Source of the DNA: Chloroflexota bacterium
Lineage (GTDB): Bacteria > Chloroflexota > Limnocylindria > Limnocylindrales > CSP1-4
Direction: 5' to 3'
DNA: 64,000 nt
Assembly (NCBI GenBank): GCA_016191425.1
Contig: JACPOR010000008.1
Location: 62,001 to 126,000, forward strand
Shown: one piece after another, positions 35,984 to 44,770 of the stretch
How the letters are laid out: each line of letters starts with the position of its first letter
Numbering within the stretch: position 1 is the stretch's first letter
The notes under the pieces: generated by a model
The model's database searches: none
What the model saw: only the letters and a program-made list of their open reading frames with translations
Told to the model about the DNA's origin: nothing
Program-made: the position numbers and the translations under genes

Positions 35984-36652
35984 GTGCTGGGCCGGTTGCC
36001 CGGGTCCTCCAATCAGGCCCTCGTCGTCCTCGTCCATCACGTGGAGCTGACCGAGCCCTTCCACGCGGTCTACAAGGCCACCGCGGCGGAGCGTCCCCTG
36101 TTCGACTTCCCGCCCGGGACGCTCGCCCGGCGCGAGGTCGCAGCGTTCCTCGTCTCCGAGGCCATGGGCTGGCAGCTCGTGCCTCCGACGGCGCACAGGG
36201 ATGGACCGTTCGGGGAGGGCATGGTCCAGCAGTGGATCCACCCGGATCCCGAGGCGGATGTGGTGGCGATGGTCCTCGGAGCCGACGAGCGCCTGCGGCG
36301 GATGGCCGTGTTCGACGCGATCGTCAACAACACCGATCGCAAGGGCGGCCACCTCCTGCCCGTGCCGGGTGGGCACGTGTTCGGGGTCGATCATGGCGTG
36401 ACGTTCTCCACCGTCCCCAAGCTCCGGACGGTGCTCTGGGGCTGGATGAATGAGCGGCTGGATACGGAGGAGATCGCCGGCGTCGAACGCGTGCTCACGG
36501 CCTTGGACGGCAACCTCGGCGCGGAACTGCGGACGCTCCTGGCGCGGCCCGAGGTGACCGCCACCCGGCGGCGCGCGGCCGCGTTGCTCAAGCGCGGCAG
36601 ATTCCCGCGGCCCGGCCGCAACTGGCCGGCCGTGCCATGGCCGGCGTTCTGA
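35984..36652 (+). CDS. SCO1664 family protein (PI3/PI4-kinase-like fold)
   Basis: Partner of DUF3090, predicted kinase-like fold of unknown function. Conserved blocks: VYKATAAERPLFDFPPGTLA, REVAAFLVSEAMGWQLVPPT, GPFGEGMVQQWI, DAIVNNTDRKGGHLL (catalytic-loop like) and FGVDHGVTFS. The start is uncertain: family-like sequence (ITLRGIRDGSLEVLGRLPG) already begins near 35948, but no ATG, GTG or TTG lies in frame between the ATG at 35759 (which would overlap DUF3090 by 170 bp) and GTG 35984. Start given is that GTG; a non-standard start near 35930 is likely. Confidence 0.8.
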   Translation: MLGRLPGSSNQALVVLVHHVELTEPFHAVYKATAAERPLFDFPPGTLARREVAAFLVSEAMGWQLVPPTAHRDGPFGEGMVQQWIHPDPEADVVAMVLGADERLRRMAVFDAIVNNTDRKGGHLLPVPGGHVFGVDHGVTFSTVPKLRTVLWGWMNERLDTEEIAGVERVLTALDGNLGAELRTLLARPEVTATRRRAAALLKRGRFPRPGRNWPAVPWPAF

Positions 36653-36723
36653 GGCTGGGCCCGCGCGCGGACCTGCGTTCCGCCGGCCGACCGGATCGGT
36701 CACGATAGGTCGAAGGAGGGTCC

Positions 36724-38283
36724 GTGACTGCAGCCGATCACCTGCTCGCGCTCGACGTCGGGACGCAGAGCGTTCGGGCGATCCTGTTCGACCCACGCGG
36801 CACGGTCGTGGCGATGGGTCGTGTTCCCATCGAGCCGTACGTCTCACCACAGCCCGGCTGGGCGGAGCAGGATCCCGAGGTCTGGTGGGCCGCCCTCGGG
36901 GAAGCCTGCCGGCGAGTCTGGGCGGATCCGGCGGCGCGCCCGGACTCCGTCGCGGGCATGTCCCTCACGACCCAACGGGTCACGATCGTGGCGTCGGATG
37001 AGAACGGGGCGCCGCTTCGACCGGCCATCGTCTGGCTCGACCAGCGCCAGACGGAAGGACTGCCGCCGATCGGCGGGGCATGGGGTCTCGCCTTTCGTGC
37101 GACCCGGGTTCGTGAAACGGTCGCCCGTTTCCAGGCGGACTGCGAGGCGAACTGGATCGAGCGGTACGAGCCCTCCGTCTGGCGGCGCATCCGACGCTAC
37201 GGCGTCCTCTCGTCATGGCTCACGGCCCGCCTCGTCGGCCGATGGGTGGATTCCTCGGCAGCCCAAATCGCGTACCTTCCGTTCGATTTCAAGCGGTCGC
37301 GATGGGCCGGTCGCCTCGACTGGAAGTGGCAGGTCGCGGCCTTCGATCCCGCCTGGCTGGCGGAACTCGTGGATCCGACCCAGTCCCTCGGCGAGCTCAC
37401 CCGGGGCGCGGCGTCGCACCTCGGCCTGGCGACGGGCATCCCGATGTTCGCATCGGCCGGGGACAAGCAGGCCGAGGCACTGGGCGCCGGCGCCGTGACC
37501 CCCGACGTCGCGGCCCTGTCCTTCGGGACCACCGCCACCATCGGCACCACCCATCGGCGCTACCTCGAGGCCATCCCGCTCGTGCCGCCCCACCCCGCGG
37601 CGTTCCCCGGTGCCTGGCTCGTGGAGCTGCAGGTCCTCCGGGGCTTCTGGATGGTCGAGTGGTTCAAGCGCGAATTCGGAGCCCAGGAAGTCGCCCGCGG
37701 CGCGGCCCGGGACGTGCCACCGGAGGCGCTGTTCGATGACCTCCTGGCCACCTCGCCGCCGGGATCGATGGGGCTGGTACTCCAGCCGTACTGGATGCCC
37801 GGTGTCCGGTACCCGGGTCCCGAGGCGAAGGGCGCGATCGTCGGGTTCGGTGACATCCACGGGCGGGCTCACGTCTACCGAGCGATCCTGGAGGGCCTCG
37901 CCTATGGTCTTCGCGAAGGGGCCGAACGGACCGTCAGGAAGAGCGGCGTCGGCATCGGCGAGCTCCGGGTCTCCGGCGGCGGCTCGCAGTCACGGGCATC
38001 AGTCCAGCTGTTCGCCGATGTCTTCGGCATCCCGGCTAGCCGTCCGCATACGCATGAGGCGGCCGGCCTCGGTGCGGCGATCGACGCGGCACTCGGGCTC
38101 GGGCTCCACCCCGATCCGGTCGCGGCGGTCGCGGCGATGGTCCATGTCGGCGAGCGATTCGAGCCGTCGGCGGACGCGAGTCGGGTGTACGAGGACCTCT
38201 ACCGGTCGGTCTACCTGCCCATGTACGACCGGTTGCGACGACTGTACCGGGAGATCCGCCGGATCACGGGGTATCCGAGGTAA
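36724..38283 (+). CDS. FGGY-family carbohydrate kinase
   Basis: 519 residues from GTG 36724 with AAGGAGG 6 bp upstream. Phosphate-binding LDVGTQSVRAILFDPRG at the N-terminus, PGWAEQDPEVWW, SLTTQRVT, WLDQRQ and the C-terminal ATP site RVSGGGSQSRASVQL. The order is that of xylulokinase/glycerol kinase relatives, but the sugar-binding residues differ from GlpK at 11773 and the substrate is unknown. Stands after the SCO1664-like gene; the 3' end overlaps the convergent methyltransferase gene by 20 bp. Confidence 0.88.
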   Translation: MTAADHLLALDVGTQSVRAILFDPRGTVVAMGRVPIEPYVSPQPGWAEQDPEVWWAALGEACRRVWADPAARPDSVAGMSLTTQRVTIVASDENGAPLRPAIVWLDQRQTEGLPPIGGAWGLAFRATRVRETVARFQADCEANWIERYEPSVWRRIRRYGVLSSWLTARLVGRWVDSSAAQIAYLPFDFKRSRWAGRLDWKWQVAAFDPAWLAELVDPTQSLGELTRGAASHLGLATGIPMFASAGDKQAEALGAGAVTPDVAALSFGTTATIGTTHRRYLEAIPLVPPHPAAFPGAWLVELQVLRGFWMVEWFKREFGAQEVARGAARDVPPEALFDDLLATSPPGSMGLVLQPYWMPGVRYPGPEAKGAIVGFGDIHGRAHVYRAILEGLAYGLREGAERTVRKSGVGIGELRVSGGGSQSRASVQLFADVFGIPASRPHTHEAAGLGAAIDAALGLGLHPDPVAAVAAMVHVGERFEPSADASRVYEDLYRSVYLPMYDRLRRLYREIRRITGYPR

Positions 38284-38929
38284 GGATCGGACGCTCGAAG
38301 AGCAGGAGGCGCCACGCCCCGATCGACACGCTGCTCAACGGCACGAGGCCGGCAGCGCGTGCCGCGGCGACCACGCGTGCATGGGCGTGGGCGTGGATCC
38401 GCAGGTCGGATCGCGTGACCCATTCCCAGACATTCACGAGACGGATCACGATCCGGGCGAGCCGATGATCGGGCGGCAGCGTGATGGCCATGCGCCGACG
38501 AGTCCGCTCGGCCGACAGGCGAACGAGGGCGTCGACATCGGGATAGCAGCAGACGACGCGATCCAGGGCCACGAGGTCCGCCGCGGGGATCCCCGGCGCG
38601 AGCCCGACGAAGTCGCCATGCCGGAAGGTCACCCGGTCCTGCAGTCCGCGAGCGGCGGCCTCGTCACGGGCAGCCGCCAGGTACCCGGACGAAGCGTCCA
38701 CGTCGAGCGCTGACGCTGCGCCACGCTCCAGCAGGAGGTGGTGCACCGAGCCGACCCCAGCGCCGATATCGAGCACGCTCAGGCCACTGGGACTGGGCCT
38801 CGACAGGGCGTCGGCCATGGCCTTCGAGGCGCGACCCGGCCCGCGTCGACGATAGCGGCGGAGTTCCGAGGCCGCGAAATCCGCGTCGAAGGCCTCGTCG
38901 TAGCAGCAGGAACAGGTCGGGCGGGACAT
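38264..38929 (-). CDS. class I SAM-dependent methyltransferase
   Basis: 221 residues. SAM-binding motif I VLDIGAGVGSVHHLLLERG, the acidic motif II LDVDASSGYL, motif III DFVGLAP and ADLVALDRVVCCYPD. The N-terminus carries CSCCYDEAF, a small cysteine cluster that could bind metal. A general small-molecule methyltransferase; the substrate cannot be inferred. Its 3' end overlaps the FGGY kinase 3' end (convergent, 20 bp), an uncommon tail-to-tail overlap. Confidence 0.85.
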   Translation of the reverse strand: MSRPTCSCCYDEAFDADFAASELRRYRRRGPGRASKAMADALSRPSPSGLSVLDIGAGVGSVHHLLLERGAASALDVDASSGYLAAARDEAAARGLQDRVTFRHGDFVGLAPGIPAADLVALDRVVCCYPDVDALVRLSAERTRRRMAITLPPDHRLARIVIRLVNVWEWVTRSDLRIHAHAHARVVAAARAAGLVPLSSVSIGAWRLLLFERPILTSDTP

Positions 38930-38978
38930 GCGCGAACTCTAGGCCTTGCGGGCCGCCGCTGCGCCGCCAGCCCGAGTC

Positions 38979-39986
38979 CTAGGCCCGGACCTCCTGGCGC
39001 ATGAACATCACGTAGGCTGCGGCGAAGGAGATCGCGGTCAGCGCCACCAGGGCGACGATGTGCGGCCAGACGAGCAAGGCGCTCTGGTCGAAGGAGAGCA
39101 GCTGTCCCTGGGCCTGCTGCTGCCACTGCTGCCACTGGCCCACAGTCGTCGGTGTCGAGACCGTCGTCACCGTCGGATTGAGGAGCACGGCGGAGGCCTC
39201 CTGGTACAGCGTCAGGGGCAGGATCCGGGCGATGGCCGCCGAGAGGGCGGTGAGCGACAGGGCTTCCTCGAGCGACCCGGCGTTGGCAACCGGGGCGAGG
39301 ATCCCCGCCACGAGGCTGATGATCAGCTGCCCGAAGATCGCGACCAGGAGCCAGACCCCGAAGCCGACCAGGGCGGCGGTCGCCGCTCGCCTGATGGCCA
39401 CCGAAAGCAGGAGCCCGAAGGCGAGCCAGAGGCTCACCCACAGGACGGTGAGAACGAGCCACGCCAGGAGCCGGACGACCTCGTCCGCACTGGGTACGAT
39501 CCCGAGCCGGACGATGCCGAATCCGGAGATCACCCCGACCACCGCGAGGAGGACCAGGGTGATCGCGGCGAGGCCCGCCGCGAACTTGCCGTTCACCACG
39601 TCGTCGCGATAGATCGGCTGCGAGAGCAATCGCGGCAGCGTCCCGTCCGTTCGCTCGCTGTTGATGGCGTCGAAGGCGAAGGCAACGCCGAGCAGCGGCG
39701 CCACGATCCCGACGAAGTTGAAGACGTTCGGGATCGGCACGCTGCTCGGGCTCACGAGGAAGAGGGCAAGGAAGGCCTCGCGCGTGTCCGTCACCTGCGA
39801 TGCCACCGACCGGATCGTGTCCGATGCGAAGTAGAGCGGCACGATCGCGGCGGCGCCGAGAACGAGCAGGAGGACCATGAATCGGGCACTCGAGACGTGA
39901 TCCGCGAACTCCTTGCGAGCCACGATGCGCCAGCCAGCTGATCGGCCGGCCAGGTTCATCTCGGCACGCTGGGCCTGGGTCGTCAC
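38979..39986 (-). CDS. ABC-2 type transporter permease
   Basis: 335 residues from GTG 39986. The start overlaps the ATPase stop by 4 bp (GTGA) and GGAGG lies 7 bp upstream. Six hydrophobic helices, with large loop after the first helix, the ABC-2 family pattern RTDGTLPRLLSQPIYRDDVV between helices 2 and 3, and a Gln-rich loop (QWQQWQQQAQGQ). Works with the ATPase and the NEW3-domain membrane protein of the same operon, probably in export or membrane maintenance. Confidence 0.88.
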   Translation of the reverse strand: MTTQAQRAEMNLAGRSAGWRIVARKEFADHVSSARFMVLLLVLGAAAIVPLYFASDTIRSVASQVTDTREAFLALFLVSPSSVPIPNVFNFVGIVAPLLGVAFAFDAINSERTDGTLPRLLSQPIYRDDVVNGKFAAGLAAITLVLLAVVGVISGFGIVRLGIVPSADEVVRLLAWLVLTVLWVSLWLAFGLLLSVAIRRAATAALVGFGVWLLVAIFGQLIISLVAGILAPVANAGSLEEALSLTALSAAIARILPLTLYQEASAVLLNPTVTTVSTPTTVGQWQQWQQQAQGQLLSFDQSALLVWPHIVALVALTAISFAAAYVMFMRQEVRA

Positions 39987-41050
39987 GCTCCAACCTCCGT
40001 CGTGACGCTGGCGACGGACATGCCGGCGACTGCCGTGCGATAGATATCGTCGAGCGACGGCTCCAGGACGCGCAGCGAAGTCAGGCGGAGGCCCTGCTCG
40101 ACGGCCGCCCGGAGGATAGCCTCGCGAACCGCGCCTGACTGATCGATCGGTCGCACGGACACGTGCCACGACGACGTCGCCGCGTCCTGTTCGACCGTCG
40201 AAACGTGCTCGATCGCGGCCAGGCTCGCCCTGGCGTCCGGGGCCCCCTCGGTGTCCTGGTCCCTCGCGAAGGTGACCTCGATGTGCGCCGCGCCATCACC
40301 GAACCGCTCGGCAAGCTCGGCCACCGTCCCGATCCCGATCAGGCGACCGGCGGCGAAGATGCCGACCCGATCGCAGACGGACTGGACCTGGCCGAGGAGG
40401 TGGCTGGACAGCAGGATGGTCATGCCTCGATCGCGCCTGAGCGACCGGAGCAGATCGAGGATCTCGACCACGCCGATCGGGTCGATGGACGTGGTCGGCT
40501 CGTCGAGGATGAGGACATCGGGGTCCTTGATCAGCGCGTCGGCGATTCCGAGCCGCTGGAGCATGCCCCGGGAATACGTGTCCGTCGGCGTGTCTGCCCG
40601 GCTGCTCAGTCCGACCTGCTCGAGCACGTGATCGATCTTCGCCTCGATCTCGTCACGGGCGAGCCCGTTGAGCCGGCCGGTATAGCGAAGGTTGTCCCGA
40701 CCGGTGAGATCCCCGTAGAAGCCAACGGCATCGGGCAGGTATCCAACGTGGCGCTTGACCTGGAGGGGCCGGCGCGCCGGATCGAAACCCACCACCCGTG
40801 CCGTACCTCCGGAGGGCTCGGTGAGCCCGAGGAGCATCAGGATCGTGGTCGTCTTGCCCGCTCCGTTCTGGCCGAGCAGTCCGAAGATCTCGCCCGATCG
40901 GACCTCGAGGTCAAGCACGTCAACCGCGACGAGGTCCCCGTAGCGCTTGGTCAGGGCACGCGTCCGGATCGGAGCCCCCACCGACCCGGGATCGGCGACA
41001 GGGGCGCTGTGGCGTCGGCGCGAAGGCCGCGCCGGTGCAATGTCCGTCAC
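39983..41050 (-). CDS. ABC transporter ATP-binding protein
   Basis: 355 residues. Walker A GQNGAGKTTT, the Q-loop region, signature YSRGMLQRLGIADAL and Walker B VLILDEPTTSIDP, followed by SSHLLGQVQSVCDR. The C-terminal 90 residues form the additional domain typical of NatA/CcmA-type ATPases that pair with ABC-2 permeases. Middle gene of the operon NEW3 protein > ATPase > permease; gap of 3 bp to the NEW3 gene stop. Confidence 0.94.
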   Translation of the reverse strand: MTDIAPARPSRRRHSAPVADPGSVGAPIRTRALTKRYGDLVAVDVLDLEVRSGEIFGLLGQNGAGKTTTILMLLGLTEPSGGTARVVGFDPARRPLQVKRHVGYLPDAVGFYGDLTGRDNLRYTGRLNGLARDEIEAKIDHVLEQVGLSSRADTPTDTYSRGMLQRLGIADALIKDPDVLILDEPTTSIDPIGVVEILDLLRSLRRDRGMTILLSSHLLGQVQSVCDRVGIFAAGRLIGIGTVAELAERFGDGAAHIEVTFARDQDTEGAPDARASLAAIEHVSTVEQDAATSSWHVSVRPIDQSGAVREAILRAAVEQGLRLTSLRVLEPSLDDIYRTAVAGMSVASVTTEVGA

Positions 41051-41053
41051 CGA

Positions 41054-42310
41054 TCACCGCCGGCCGTAGCGCTGGAAGACCCACCAGACCGCGGCGCCCA
41101 CGGCAACGATGAGCGCGACGCCGACGATGCCCCAGACGACCGATGTCTCGACGGTGTAGCGGATCTGCAGCGAGTCAGTCGCCGATGGGTCGCCCTTGGC
41201 CGAGATCGTGACGTTGTAGTCACCGGCGATGGCGTCGCCCGACGGCTTGATCTGCGCGTTCACCGTCACCGACTGGCCGGCCGGGATCGTGGCGACGGTC
41301 GGCTGGTCGAAGGAGATGTCCCACTTTCCGGGTCCCGTCCCGGTCAGGGAGACGTTGGTGATGTCGGCCGTACCCGTATTCGTGAGGACCAGGGCGAGCG
41401 GACTCGAGCTTCCGGCCGGGCCATGCCCGTTGAGCCGGCTGTCGGAGGTATCCATGGTGAGGGTGTAGGTCCCGGTCACCTCGACCGTCAGCTTGCCCTG
41501 GATCGTCCGTTCACCGGCTACCGCCACGACATCGAGGTCGTACGTGCCGGCAGCGACACCGGTTGGCGGAACGGCCGACACGGTCACGCCGCTCGACGAG
41601 CCCGCCTTGACGACCGCGCTGGCAGCCTGTGCCTGACCGGTCAGGTTGGCCTGGACTGTCCAGCCGGTGGGGCCCTGCGCATTCACCGAGAACGTCAGGT
41701 CCTCCGCGGCCCCGTTGGCGAGGGTCAGGTTGAAGTTGAAGGTCTGGGTCGATGGGCCCTTGAGACTCGGAAAGTCCGTCTTGAGGGTGACGTCGCCCGT
41801 GGCTGCGGCGTTCACCCGGACGGCAAGAGGGAGCGAGGCCGTCGCCGTGGCCGTGGTCCCGTTCAGGGTCATCGAGGTGGTGCCGGTCGCGTCAGTCGGA
41901 ACCTGGACATCGATCCGGACCGAGGTGGGATCGGTACCGTTCGTCTCGACTTCGTCGACCACGAACCCGCCACCGAGGACGGAGGCTTTCCAGGCATCGG
42001 GGGCACCCGACAGGGCGAGCTTCACCCGCTGCGGCCCGGTCGTCGTGATCGTGACGTTGAAGCTGACTCGGGCGCCGGGCGCGACGACGACGGCTGGATA
42101 CGGGGTGGTGATCGCGAGCGGATCCACGGCCAGGGCCGCGGGCGCCAGAGCAGACAGGCCCAGGGCCGCAGCAGCGACCACCGCGAAGGCTCGACGTAAA
42201 CCGGCTCCCACCGGTCGCCCGAAGCGGTTCGAGCCGGCGATTGCGTGGTCGCGGTTCGATACCGCGATTCCCCCGTCCGAGTGTGGTTGATCAGTCGTCA
42301 TGCTCGCCAC
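41054..42310 (-). CDS. NEW3-domain (COG1470-like) membrane-anchored exported protein
   Basis: 418 residues from GTG 42310; an ATG at 42301 is equally possible, with GAGGAG between 6 and 15 bp upstream. Signal peptide LRRAFAVVAAAALGLSALA, then three beta-sandwich repeats of the alpha-galactosidase NEW3 type (for example GTDPTSVRIDVQVP, LTNTGTADITNV, NAQIKPSGDAIAGDYNV), and one C-terminal transmembrane helix with a basic tail RYGRR. So the domains face outward. First gene of the ABC operon; the role is probably an accessory subunit or receptor. Confidence 0.86.
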   Translation of the reverse strand: MASMTTDQPHSDGGIAVSNRDHAIAGSNRFGRPVGAGLRRAFAVVAAAALGLSALAPAALAVDPLAITTPYPAVVVAPGARVSFNVTITTTGPQRVKLALSGAPDAWKASVLGGGFVVDEVETNGTDPTSVRIDVQVPTDATGTTSMTLNGTTATATASLPLAVRVNAAATGDVTLKTDFPSLKGPSTQTFNFNLTLANGAAEDLTFSVNAQGPTGWTVQANLTGQAQAASAVVKAGSSSGVTVSAVPPTGVAAGTYDLDVVAVAGERTIQGKLTVEVTGTYTLTMDTSDSRLNGHGPAGSSSPLALVLTNTGTADITNVSLTGTGPGKWDISFDQPTVATIPAGQSVTVNAQIKPSGDAIAGDYNVTISAKGDPSATDSLQIRYTVETSVVWGIVGVALIVAVGAAVWWVFQRYGRR

Positions 42311-42500
42311 GATCTCCTCATGCCACGGTCAAACTGAAGGCGGAGCACCCGCAACTCCACGTCTCTCGGCGCGCTCCGGGTCGGACGCGTCCCGGGCCGG
42401 CAGGTGGCCGCGCTCCCGAGACGCCCATCGTGAATCTGACAAGAGTGTGCCAGAACTGCAACCACGCCCCAATGAAAACTCGGTTTCGAGACCGCAACAC

Positions 42501-42615
42501 GACACGGCACGGCGCGACACGGCACGGCGCGGCGCGACACGGCACGGCACGGCGCGACACGACACGGCACGGCGCGGCACGGCACGGCACGGCGCGGCAC
42601 GGCACGGCACGGCAC
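42501..42615. repeat. pentanucleotide array of 23 units (GRCRC)
   Basis: Twenty-three consecutive 5-bp units without any phase break, each GACAC, GGCAC or GGCGC; GACGC never occurs. It ends in GACAG. It lies in the 650-bp region upstream of the NEW3 operon (start 42310) that otherwise contains no supported gene. Five is not a multiple of three and the six frames give only Arg/Ala/Cys/His-type low-complexity peptides. Confidence 0.97.
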
Positions 42616-42959
42616 GACAGGTGGGGTCGCGTCGCCCGGGGCCCGGTTCGGCGCCGGACCCATCTGGGCCCACGGCTCGGGGGTCCAGGTTTGCCGCCGG
42701 ACCGGCGGCGTCCAAAGGTCCCGCTTGACAGGCTCGGAACCTGCCCACATGCTTGCCGGGACAACCGGATCCAGTTGGACGGTCGCAGGTCAGAGGTTCG
42801 ATCGAGTTCCTGAGTGGAACAGGCGAACTCCCGCGATCACCGTCCGGACCCTCCCATCGCACCGAATCGCACCATCACGCGGTTCCCTGCACAAACATCG
42901 CGACCGCTTCGCCGGGCCCTTCACGCCCGGGCAGAGCGGCCAGAAGGAAATCGAGCACC

Positions 42960-43148
42960 ATGCTTTCGCGGTCACTCCATACCTCCGTCGTCGGGCGGTC
43001 AGCGTCCATGCGACGCCTCCGCCGGCGCCAGAGCGTTTCAACCCGACTCTTCTGCAGCACGAACGGCTGCGCCAGCTTCCTTGAGATTGACCTGAGCGGG
43101 CACGCCGCTGTGTGTCCCGTCTGCGGGTTTCGCCGCCGCCTCGACTGA
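42960..43148 (+). CDS. small zinc-ribbon protein
   Basis: 62 residues from ATG 42960, with AAGGA 10 bp upstream. The C-terminal half FCSTNGCASFLEIDLSG and CPVCGFRRRLD forms a four-cysteine zinc-ribbon pattern (C-x4-C...C-x2-C). The N-terminal 30 residues are basic and less conserved looking. Function unknown; too short for a firm assignment. It lies in a repeat-rich region, so a relic of a larger protein is possible. Confidence 0.45.
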   Translation: MLSRSLHTSVVGRSASMRRLRRRQSVSTRLFCSTNGCASFLEIDLSGHAAVCPVCGFRRRLD

Positions 43149-43412
43149 AGTCCTGAACGCCAGGCAAGCGGGCCGGTAGGCCTTCGGGCGAGCGGGCCGG
43201 TAGCCTTCGGTCGAGCGGGCCGGCAGGGAATCCACCTCGTCACGTCGCGGAGCCCCGCAATGGCAACGCGCCGCGCAGGGGATCCACCTCGTCACGTCGC
43301 GGAGCCCCGCAATGGCAACGCGCCGCGCCGGCCCGGTCGGCGGGACGTCGCCGCGCGATCAAGCGCGATGACCCATCATCGGACCTGACCAGTCCGCAGC
43401 GGTGACCCAGAC
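43149..43412. repeat. direct repeats upstream of the aminotransferase
   Basis: A block of about 48 bp is duplicated at period 52 (43230-43278 and 43282-43328, containing CCACCTCGTCACGTCGCGGA and CGCAATGGCAACGCGCCGCG). Before it, GCGGGCCGGTAG-type units occur three times (43170-43225). No gene is supported. Confidence 0.85.
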
Positions 43413-44768
43413 GTGCAGATCCTTGATCGGAGCCGCCTCGCGACCCTGATGGTTCGAGAGCAGGCAGACTTCGTCGCCCGTCATCCACGCGCCGCGGCGC
43501 TGCACGCTCGAGCCACGGGCTCGCTCCTCGACGGCGTCCCGATGAATTGGATGATCAAATGGGCCGGGGCCTTTCCGCTCTACGTCGACGTCGCGTCGGG
43601 CGCCCATTTCACCGATGTGGACGGCCACGACTACATCGATTTCTGCCTCGGCGACACCGGAGCCATGGCCGGCCACGGCCCGGCGGCGACGATCGCCGCG
43701 GTCGAGCGTCAGATGCGCCGCGGGATCACCCACATGCTGCCGACCGAGGACGCCATCTGGGTCGGCGAGGAGCTGTCCCGGCGGTTCGGGCTCCCCTACT
43801 GGCAATTCACGCTGACCGCCACGGACGCCAACCGGTTTTCGCTTCGACTCGCCAGGCTGATCACCGGCCGACCCCTGGTCGCAGTCCACGACCGGAACTA
43901 CCACGGGACCGTCGATGAGACGTTCGCCTCGCTGGCGGATGACGGGAGAGTCATCCCTCGGCGCGGAAGCATCGGGCCGCAGGTCGAGGTCGCCCTGACC
44001 ACCCGGGTCGTGCCATTCAACGACCTTGATGCCCTCGACCGCGCCCTCGGGGATCATCAGGTAGCCGCGCTCCTGATCGAGCCAGCCCTCACGAACGTCG
44101 GCATCGTCCTGCCCGCGCCCGGATACCTGGAAGGCGTCCGCGAGATCACGCGCGGGCATGGAACCATCCTCATCCACGACGAGACCCACACCATCTGCGC
44201 CGGCCCGGGCGGGGTCACCGCGCTGGGCGGCTACGACCCGGACATGCTCGTCATCGGCAAGACGATCGGCGGCGGCATTCCCGCGGCCACATACGGCATG
44301 TCGGCGGATGTCGCTGCCAGGGCCAGCGCAATGGTGCCCTACGAGGATTCCGACGCGGGCGGCATCGGCGGAACGCTTGCCGGGTACGCCCTCTCCCTGG
44401 CCGCCATCCGGGCCACGCTCGGCGAGGTCCTCACGGCCGAGGCCTTCGCTCGCATGATCCCGCTGGCGGAACGATGGGCGGCCGGCGTCGACGACGTGCT
44501 CGCGCGGCACGATGTGCCCTGGCACGTGACCCGGCTCGGAGCTCGCGCCGAATATCACTTCATGCCCGATCCGCCGCGGAACGGGCGCGAGCAGTGGGAT
44601 CACGGCGATTTCGATCTGGAGCGCTTCCTCCACCTGTGGGCGATGAACCGCGGCATCCTCATGACACCGTTCCACAATATGGCGCTGATGTCCCCCGCCA
44701 CCACCAGGGCCGACGTGGACCGCCACACCGAGGTCTTCGAGGCGGCCGTCCAGGCGCTGTTCAGGTAG
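43413..44768 (+). CDS. class III pyridoxal-phosphate aminotransferase (glutamate-1-semialdehyde-aminomutase-like)
   Basis: 451 residues from GTG 43413. PLP-binding lysine K283 in VIGKTIGGGIPAATYG, the preceding aspartate in LIHDETHT, and the N-terminal substrate segment DVDGHDYIDFCLGDTG. The family glycine/threonine cofactor loop reads TLTATDANRFSLRLAR. This pattern occurs in a subgroup of omega-type aminotransferases of unknown substrate that are annotated only as aspartate-aminotransferase family proteins. No haem pathway genes are adjacent, so it is probably not HemL. Confidence 0.87.
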   Translation: MQILDRSRLATLMVREQADFVARHPRAAALHARATGSLLDGVPMNWMIKWAGAFPLYVDVASGAHFTDVDGHDYIDFCLGDTGAMAGHGPAATIAAVERQMRRGITHMLPTEDAIWVGEELSRRFGLPYWQFTLTATDANRFSLRLARLITGRPLVAVHDRNYHGTVDETFASLADDGRVIPRRGSIGPQVEVALTTRVVPFNDLDALDRALGDHQVAALLIEPALTNVGIVLPAPGYLEGVREITRGHGTILIHDETHTICAGPGGVTALGGYDPDMLVIGKTIGGGIPAATYGMSADVAARASAMVPYEDSDAGGIGGTLAGYALSLAAIRATLGEVLTAEAFARMIPLAERWAAGVDDVLARHDVPWHVTRLGARAEYHFMPDPPRNGREQWDHGDFDLERFLHLWAMNRGILMTPFHNMALMSPATTRADVDRHTEVFEAAVQALFR

Positions 44769-44770
44769 GG

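Noticed and set aside
42501..42615. CRISPR array or coding repeat
   Set aside because: The unit is only 5 bp, no spacers, and every frame gives low-complexity peptide.
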